NCBI RefSeq assembly: GCF_016756775.1
Contig: NZ_JAERMU010000004.1
Span: 62,001 to 126,000 of the forward strand
Length of the DNA stretch: 64,000 nucleotides
Origin: Dryocola clanedunensis subsp. sulfonylureivorans
GTDB taxonomy: Bacteria; Pseudomonadota; Gammaproteobacteria; Enterobacterales; Enterobacteriaceae
Direction: 5' to 3'
Under the pieces are notes generated by a model. It had not been told where the DNA came from, did not search any database, and was given only the letters and a program-made list of their open reading frames with translations. A program made the translations under genes and the position numbers. Below, one piece after another: positions 55,064-64,000 of the stretch. Within the stretch, counting starts at the first letter, position 1. Each line of letters starts with the position of its first letter.

Positions 55064-55097
55064 TAAAAAAAGCCCGCCACCTGTAGGTGACGGGCTT
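55064..55097 (-). terminator. tig terminator
   Basis: AAGCCCGCCAC/GTGACGGGCTT at 55070-55097 is followed on the minus strand by a T7 run (55070-55064). Confidence 0.9.
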
Positions 55098-55136
55098 GAT
55101 GCAGCAAAATTTTGGCGATGATGCCAAAAATTATGC

Positions 55137-56435
55137 TTACGCTTGCTGGTTCATCAGTTCGCTAAAGGTAGTCGCTTTTTCAGAAACTTTCGCTTTTGCC
55201 AGAACGGCTTCAACAGCTTGTTCTTCCAGAGCAACATTACGCATGTTGTCCATCAGCTCTTTGTTTTTGCCGTAGAACTCGATAACTTCTTTCGGATCTT
55301 CGTAGGCAGAAGCCATTTCTTCGATCAGACCGTTAACGCGAGCTTCATCAGCTTTCAGTTCATGGGTACGAATCACTTCGCCCAGCAGCAGACCAACCAC
55401 AACGCGGCGCTTAGCTTGCTCTTCAAACAGTTCGCGAGGCAGTTCAAGAGCCTGCTGCTCGTTGCCACCGAAACGCTGAGCAGCCTGGCGGCGCAGCACG
55501 TCGATTTCACCGTCGATGAGTGCCGCAGGCACGTCGATGTTGTTAGCGTTAACCAGGCCGTCGATTGCCTGAGACTTGATGCGGTTACGCACTGCGCCTT
55601 TCAGTTCACGATCCATGTTTTTACGCACTTCGGTACGCAGGCCAGCAACGGAGCCATCTTCAACGCCGAAACGCTTGATAAACTCTTCGGTAAATTCTGG
55701 CAGCTCACGCTCTTCAACTTTCTTCAGAACGATGTCGAACTTAGCCGCTTTACCTTTCAGGTTTTCAGCGTGGTAATCTTCCGGGAAGGTCACTTCGATA
55801 GTGAACTCTTCGCCAGCTTTGTGGCCAACAACGCCATCTTCGAAGCCTGGGATCATACGACCCTGGCCCATTGCCAGTACGAAGTCAGACGCTTTGCCGC
55901 CTTCGAAGACTTCGCCGTCTACGGAACCGGTGAAGTCGATAGTCACACGGTCTTCTGCAGTTGCAGCCGCGTCAGAGTCTTTCCAGGTTGCCTGCTGCTT
56001 ACGCAGGGTGTCCAACATGGTGTCAACGTCTTCGTCAGTCACTTCTACAACCGGTTTTTCAACTTCGATTGCATCCAGACCCTGCAGCTCCACTTCCGGG
56101 TAAACTTCAAACTCTACGGAGTAGTTGAAGTCTTCGCCCATTTTGTACTCGCCCGGGATGTAATTAGGCGCGCCTGCTGGATTGATCTTTTCTTTGATGA
56201 TTGCATCAACGAAGTTGCGGCTCATCAGCTCGCCCAGAACGTCCTGGCGAACAGAAGCGCCGTAACGCTGAGCGACTACAGTCATCGGTACTTTGCCCTT
56301 GCGGAAGCCGTCAATACGAACTTTTTTTGCCACGTTGACCAGCTCGCTTTTTACAGCGTTTTCGATGCTGTCTGCAGCGATAGTAATCGTGAGACGGCGG
56401 CCAAGGCCCTGAGTGGTTTCAACTGAAACTTGCAT
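55137..56435 (-). CDS. tig: Trigger factor
   Basis: The 432-residue chaperone equals E. coli Tig. Its ribosome-binding loop GFRKGKVP lies near residues 43-50, an FKBP-type isomerase domain spans about 150-245 ([20 protein letters not shown]), and the rest is the helical cradle. It binds L23 at the exit tunnel and shields nascent chains. The N-terminus [17 protein letters not shown] is as in E. coli. It is upstream of clpP on the same strand, with its own terminator. Confidence 0.99.
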   Translation of the reverse strand: MQVSVETTQGLGRRLTITIAADSIENAVKSELVNVAKKVRIDGFRKGKVPMTVVAQRYGASVRQDVLGELMSRNFVDAIIKEKINPAGAPNYIPGEYKMGEDFNYSVEFEVYPEVELQGLDAIEVEKPVVEVTDEDVDTMLDTLRKQQATWKDSDAAATAEDRVTIDFTGSVDGEVFEGGKASDFVLAMGQGRMIPGFEDGVVGHKAGEEFTIEVTFPEDYHAENLKGKAAKFDIVLKKVEERELPEFTEEFIKRFGVEDGSVAGLRTEVRKNMDRELKGAVRNRIKSQAIDGLVNANNIDVPAALIDGEIDVLRRQAAQRFGGNEQQALELPRELFEEQAKRRVVVGLLLGEVIRTHELKADEARVNGLIEEMASAYEDPKEVIEFYGKNKELMDNMRNVALEEQAVEAVLAKAKVSEKATTFSELMNQQA

Positions 56436-56703
56436 CTTGTTACCTCAAAAAATCACAGTGCTCGGTCAACTCTGGAAGCCGTCTTATAGTGCTTCACAGA
56501 ACCGGGATGTCCTCTGTATCAGAATCACATTCCCTGTCGTCAGAATCGTCCCGAAGACATTCCGAAAAATAAGACGCAGCATTATAGCGGCATCACCAAG
56601 GTGAGTCGAGAACGGCAACACAACGTCACTGCGGCCTTTTTCACACTTCACGGGAATTTATTGCCAGATCCCTGCAAAAACCAGGAGCAATCCAGGACAA
56701 AAC

Positions 56704-56725
56704 AAAACGGCCCGCAGGCCGTTTT
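56704..56725 (-). terminator. bolA terminator
   Basis: AAAACGGCC-CGCA-GGCCGTTTT is a symmetrical stem 68-89 bp after the bolA stop. Confidence 0.8.
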
Positions 56726-56792
56726 GGGAAATACGTTTAACAGAGAGCAACAAAAAGGGAAAGCTCCCATCGTTGCAAACCCGAAAGTTTTT

Positions 56793-57110
56793 TCAGGCGA
56801 TGCTGCCAGCCCCCCGACAGGGCGGAGAGGCAAAAATTGTATCCTGCAACCCTTCCCACTCTTTAATGGTGTAGGTATGCAGGGCCAGAGCGTGAACAGT
56901 GTTAGAAAGCTCTTCGCTCAATGTTCCGTAAATCAGGCGATGGCGATTTAAGAAACGTTCCCCCACAAAGCGATCGCTGACCAGCACAACTTTGAAATGG
57001 CTCTCTGAGCCCGCCGGGACATTGTGACGATAGCTTTCATCCACGACTTCCAGGAACACGGGTTCAAAGGCTGCCCTTAATTTTGTTTCTATTTGCTCGC
57101 GTACCATCAT
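56793..57110 (-). CDS. bolA: BolA stress and morphology regulator
   Basis: The 105-residue BolA matches E. coli: [48 protein letters not shown], and [16 protein letters not shown]. It has a KH-like fold, binds DNA and interacts with monothiol glutaredoxin over a 2Fe-2S cluster. It affects cell shape and biofilm at stationary phase. Start is one of two adjacent ATGs (57110 or 57107) after GAGAAAG. It is divergent from yajG. Confidence 0.96.
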   Translation of the reverse strand: MMVREQIETKLRAAFEPVFLEVVDESYRHNVPAGSESHFKVVLVSDRFVGERFLNRHRLIYGTLSEELSNTVHALALHTYTIKEWEGLQDTIFASPPCRGAGSIA

Positions 57111-57413
57111 GAACTTTCTCCTCAACAACGCAGAGATGCCACTCATCCCTTTAAATCTTAGCCGCTTTTAACCGTTTTAATAACGTAACGCCAACAATTA
57201 TTTAGCTTTCATCTGATTTTTACTGCCAACTTGCTGTAGCTTAATGCTATTAAGGCAAAGATCGGCACGAAATCGGTCTGATTGCTTTGTAAGTGTTCAT
57301 TTAAAGCGCAACGCGATGAAATTCCGTGCGTCAGGCACTTCCACTGGGCAGACGCAGTGTTATGATGACCTGTTTTTTCTGCCCGCCCCTTTAAGTACAT
57401 TGAGATAGCGAAC

Positions 57414-57992
57414 ATGTTAAAAAAATTACTCTTCCCGCTGGTCGCCGTTTTTATGCTGGCCAGCTGTGCAACACCGCCAACCACCATTGATGTGGCACCG
57501 ATCATCAACCTGCCGCAGCAGGATCCAAGCCTGATGGGGGTGACTGTCAGCATCAACGGTGCTGATCAGCGTACCGACCAGGCGCTTGCAAAAGTGACCC
57601 GCGATAACCAGCTGGTGACCCTGACCCCGTCACGCGATCTGCGTTTCCTGCTGCAGGAAGTGCTGGAAAAGCAAATGACCGCTCGCGGCTATATGATTGG
57701 GCCAAGCGCACCGGTAGCCCTACAGATCATCGTCAACCAGCTGTATGCCGATGTCTCCCAGGGTAACGTGCGTTACAACATTGCCACTAAAGCGGACATC
57801 TCTATCGTTGCTACCGCGCAGAACGGCAACAAGATGACCAAGAACTACCGTTCTAACTACAATGTTGAAGGGGCGTTCCAGGCAACCAACAAGAATATTG
57901 CCAACGCGGTTAACTCCGTATTGACCGATACCATTGCTGATATGGCCCAGGACACCAGCGTTCACGACTTTATTAAACAGAACGCGCGTTAA
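57414..57992 (+). CDS. yajG: YajG lipoprotein
   Basis: The 192-residue lipoprotein (same length as E. coli) has the signal MLKKLLFPLVAVFMLASC with Cys18 as the lipidated residue. A YajG-type alpha/beta domain follows (VTVSINGADQRTDQALAKVT, LRFLLQEVLEKQMTARGYMI). Function is unknown. Its stop lies 48 bp before ampG, so the two probably form an operon, as in E. coli. Confidence 0.95.
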   Translation: MLKKLLFPLVAVFMLASCATPPTTIDVAPIINLPQQDPSLMGVTVSINGADQRTDQALAKVTRDNQLVTLTPSRDLRFLLQEVLEKQMTARGYMIGPSAPVALQIIVNQLYADVSQGNVRYNIATKADISIVATAQNGNKMTKNYRSNYNVEGAFQATNKNIANAVNSVLTDTIADMAQDTSVHDFIKQNAR

Positions 57993-58040
57993 TTTTTGCC
58001 TATAAGCCCGCATCTCGCGGGCTTAAAATCCGAGCCTCGC

Positions 58041-59516
58041 ATGTCCAGTCAGTATTTACGCAAATTTCTTGAGCCGAAATCAGCCATTCTACTGATTCTT
58101 GGCTTTGCCTCCGGGCTCCCCCTCGCATTGACCTCCGGCACCCTGCAGGCCTGGATGACGGTCGAAAACATCGATCTGAAAACCATCGGCTTTTTCTCCC
58201 TTGTTGGCCAGGCCTACGTCTTTAAGTTTCTCTGGTCGCCGGTGATGGACAGGTATACGCCGCCGATGCTGGGCCGTCGGCGCGGCTGGCTGCTGATTAC
58301 GCAAATACTGCTGCTGATTTCCATTGCGGCAATGGGCTTTCTTGAGCCTGGGTCACAGCTACGCTGGATGGCGGCGCTGGCGGTGATCATCGCTTTCTGC
58401 TCTGCCTCTCAGGATATTGTGTTCGATGCCTGGAAGACAGATGTCCTGTCTGCCGAAGAGCGCGGGTCGGGTGCAGCAATCAGCGTACTTGGCTATCGCC
58501 TGGCGATGTTGGTTTCCGGCGGCCTCGCGCTTTGGCTGGCCGATCGCTTCCTTGGCTGGCAGGCGATGTACTGGCTGATGGCGGCACTAATGCTGCCGTG
58601 TATTGTCGCCACTATTCTGGCCCCCGAGCCTGGCGATGCCATTCCTGTTCCCCGCAGCATCGAACAGGCGGTTGTCGCACCGCTGCGTGATTTCTTCGGG
58701 CGCAATAACGCCTGGCTGATCCTGCTGCTGATTGTGATGTATAAGCTGGGCGATGCGTTTGCCATGAGCCTCACCACCACTTTTCTGATCCGTGGGGTAG
58801 GCTTCGATGCGGGTGAAGTTGGCGTGGTGAATAAAACGCTGGGCCTGTTCGCCACGATTCTCGGCGCGCTGTACGGCGGCGTGTTAATGCAGCGCCTGAG
58901 CCTGTTCCGGGCGCTACTGATCTTTGGCGTGTTACAGGGTCTGTCCAACGCCGGCTACTGGCTGCTGTCCATCTCGGACAAGCACATGTTCAGTATGGCT
59001 GCCGCCGTGTTCTTCGAAAACCTCTGCGGAGGCATGGGCACTGCGGCCTTCGTGGCGTTATTAATGACGCTGTGTAATAAGTCATTCTCTGCCACCCAGT
59101 TCGCCCTGCTTTCCGCTCTCTCCGCGGTAGGACGGGTGTACGTGGGGCCAATTGCCGGCTGGTTTGTCGAAGCTCACGGCTGGCCAACATTTTATCTTTT
59201 CTCGGTATTCGCAGCGGTGCCGGGGATATTGCTATTACTGATCTGTAAATCCACCCTCGAATACACCCAGCAAACGGAAAGCTTTATGCCACGCAGCGAG
59301 TTTGCTCCGGCCTATCGGCTGGCGCTCAGGGCGTTGACGTTTGGTTGCATACTGCTTGGCGTCTGGCTGGTTATTCTGATCACTAACTCGCTGGGCCTGA
59401 CCGCCTGGGCGTTCAATCTCCAGATCCTCGAATGGGGTGCGCTGTTTGCTCTCGGCGGCGTGGTGTTTGGCGGCCTGCTGGATTACCTCGCTTTGCGCAG
59501 AACGGCACTACTGTGA
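58041..59516 (+). CDS. ampG: AmpG muropeptide permease
   Basis: The 491-residue MFS-type permease equals E. coli AmpG, with about 14 hydrophobic spans. Features include GFASGLPLALTSGTLQAWMT at about residues 21-40 and SASQDIVFDAWKTDVL in the centre. It imports GlcNAc-anhydroMurNAc peptides from cell-wall turnover for recycling. In species with inducible ampC these are the signals for AmpR. ATG 58041 matches the family; the open upstream frame does not. Confidence 0.97.
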   Translation: MSSQYLRKFLEPKSAILLILGFASGLPLALTSGTLQAWMTVENIDLKTIGFFSLVGQAYVFKFLWSPVMDRYTPPMLGRRRGWLLITQILLLISIAAMGFLEPGSQLRWMAALAVIIAFCSASQDIVFDAWKTDVLSAEERGSGAAISVLGYRLAMLVSGGLALWLADRFLGWQAMYWLMAALMLPCIVATILAPEPGDAIPVPRSIEQAVVAPLRDFFGRNNAWLILLLIVMYKLGDAFAMSLTTTFLIRGVGFDAGEVGVVNKTLGLFATILGALYGGVLMQRLSLFRALLIFGVLQGLSNAGYWLLSISDKHMFSMAAAVFFENLCGGMGTAAFVALLMTLCNKSFSATQFALLSALSAVGRVYVGPIAGWFVEAHGWPTFYLFSVFAAVPGILLLLICKSTLEYTQQTESFMPRSEFAPAYRLALRALTFGCILLGVWLVILITNSLGLTAWAFNLQILEWGALFALGGVVFGGLLDYLALRRTALL

Positions 59517-60001
59517 CAAAACGGTGCGAAATAAATATTACCACCGTTATTTATTCAGCACCGTTATTAATTTGCCGAAATAAGCAGCAATAAAATTTAC
59601 AATTCTGGTGTTCCACTTTTACAGTGTGATTTTTTTAATAACCTGCACGACGCGCATTTCAGGCTTTTTGACATTAACGATTCAGCCCGGTGCGAAATTA
59701 CTTTGCGCTTATATCGTTTATTAAATGATGCGGATTTGTTAATTTATTGTTCAACAAAACCATTAGTTATACCAATTATCCCGTACTATATCTGCAGGCA
59801 TAGGTTTTTGTTATAAATCACGCCAGCGCGCACGGATCGTGCGCTCTTATAGATTTGTTGCATTTCGTGTGACATCGACGGCAGAACCCAGTAACACCCC
59901 ACTGACACTACGCCATTCATGTTTACAGTAATGTAACCTTCCCGTAAAATGCCGGCACACTTTAAACGACAATAGAGCTCCCCCGGAATTGAGGTCGTTA
60001 A
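59517..60001 (+). promoter_or_regulatory. cyo regulatory region with promoter
   Basis: A 485-bp gap with no gene. TTTACA (59922-59927) and TAAAAT (59945-59950) form a 17-bp-spaced sigma-70 promoter about 50 bp before cyoA. The part before it (59520-59800) is AT-rich, compatible with binding of regulators such as ArcA, Fur or FNR known from E. coli, but I could not place individual sites with confidence. Confidence 0.75.
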
Positions 60002-63560
<3,559 letters not shown>

Positions 63561-63561
<1 letters not shown>

Positions 63562-63890
63562 TGAGTCATTCAACTGAACACGCAGGCGCCCACCACGGTA
63601 GCGTGAAGACCTATATGACCGGCTTTATCCTGTCTATCATCCTGACGGCGATCCCGTTCTGGATAGTGATGACAGGTACAGCTTCCCACGCCACGATGCT
63701 TGGCGTGATTCTGGTGACCGCAGTCGTACAGATTCTGGTCCACCTGGTTTGCTTCCTGCACTTGAATACCTCTTCAAGCGAGCGCTGGAACCTGGTTGCC
63801 TTTGTCTTTACCGCGCTGATTATCGCCATTCTGGTAATCGGTTCGATCTGGATTATGTGGAACCTCAACCAGAACATGATGGTTCACTAA
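63561..63890 (+). CDS. cyoD: Cytochrome bo3 oxidase subunit IV
   Basis: The 109-residue subunit equals E. coli CyoD. Three membrane helices follow [20 protein letters not shown], with [19 protein letters not shown] between the second and third. ATG at 63561 overlaps the cyoC stop by one base. The longer open frame to the left is within cyoC and is not used. Confidence 0.97.
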
Positions 63891-63901
63891 GAGCGGCGTG
63901 T

Positions 63902-64000
63902 ATGATTAAGCAATACCTGCAAGTAACGAAACCAGGAATTATTTTCGGTAATTTAATTTCTGTCATTGGGGGATTTTTACTGGCCTCAAAGGGCAGTATT
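63902..64000 (+). CDS. cyoE: Protoheme IX farnesyltransferase, N-terminal part
   Basis: The first 33 codons are visible ([32 protein letters not shown]) and match E. coli CyoE, the heme O synthase that makes the farnesylated heme of cytochrome bo3. The gene runs beyond the window. It starts 11 bp after cyoD. Confidence 0.95.

Noticed and set aside
55143-56426. A 427-codon open frame opposite tig
   Set aside because: It is an antisense shadow of tig caused by codon bias. It has no recognisable protein features, and tig is unambiguous.

Overview
The window is chromosomal DNA of an Enterobacteriaceae member of the Enterobacter/Lelliottia/Leclercia type. Nearly every backbone gene has an obvious E. 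coli counterpart at near-identical length, and the order follows the E. coli 9-11 minute region, read here from dnaX towards cyo. No whole-genome marker is present, so the genus is an inference.

Layout. 1-4.8 kb: end of a LysR gene, ybaB, dnaX (with its frameshift signal), apt, ybaN, priC, rsmS. 4.8-13.4 kb: mscK and the acrR/acrAB multidrug efflux locus with its AcrR operator. 13.4-16.7 kb: a hairpin-rich gap, tomB-hha, maa, ylaC, then the zinc-starvation ribosomal paralogues rpmE2-rpmJ2 under a Zur box. 16.8-20.3 kb: an accessory sugar/sugar-acid locus (PTS EIIBC, mannonate-dehydratase-like enzyme, GntR regulator). 20.5-22.5 kb: pdeB-like c-di-GMP phosphodiesterase and ybaA. 22.6-27.9 kb: accessory genes (double GNAT, yczE with its MocR-type regulator, a frameshifted Lrp-family gene, a DMT exporter, an IprA-like regulator).

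28.2-32.45 kb is a small genomic island beside the 4.5S RNA gene ffs. A perfect 14-bp direct repeat lies at 28208-28221 and 32440-32453, and the second copy overlaps the last 6 bases of ffs. Inside are a serine-recombinase fragment, a decayed integrase copy, two PAAR-like proteins (the larger fused to a predicted His...Asn-Cys permuted NlpC/P60-like hydrolase), an intact and a frameshifted copy of a two-TM candidate immunity protein, a 64-aa unknown, and a tyrosine integrase whose HxxR arginine is a tryptophan. It looks like an orphan type VI secretion effector-immunity cargo that has become fixed. This is the most unusual part of the window.

32.4-47.5 kb returns to backbone: ffs, atl, ybaY, tesB, glnK-amtB (sigma-54/NtrC control), mdlAB, decR/cdsH (cysteine sensing and degradation), a DUF3313 lipoprotein, cof, ybaE, queC, fadM (FadR site), ybaV. 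47.6-57.1 kb is the protein-quality-control cluster ppiD, hupB, lon, clpX, clpP, tig, with heat-shock promoters for lon and clpP, then bolA. 57.4-64 kb holds yajG, ampG and cyoABCDE (cyoE runs off the window).

Two departures from conserved order stand out: recR does not follow ybaB, and the ffs region is expanded by accessory DNA.
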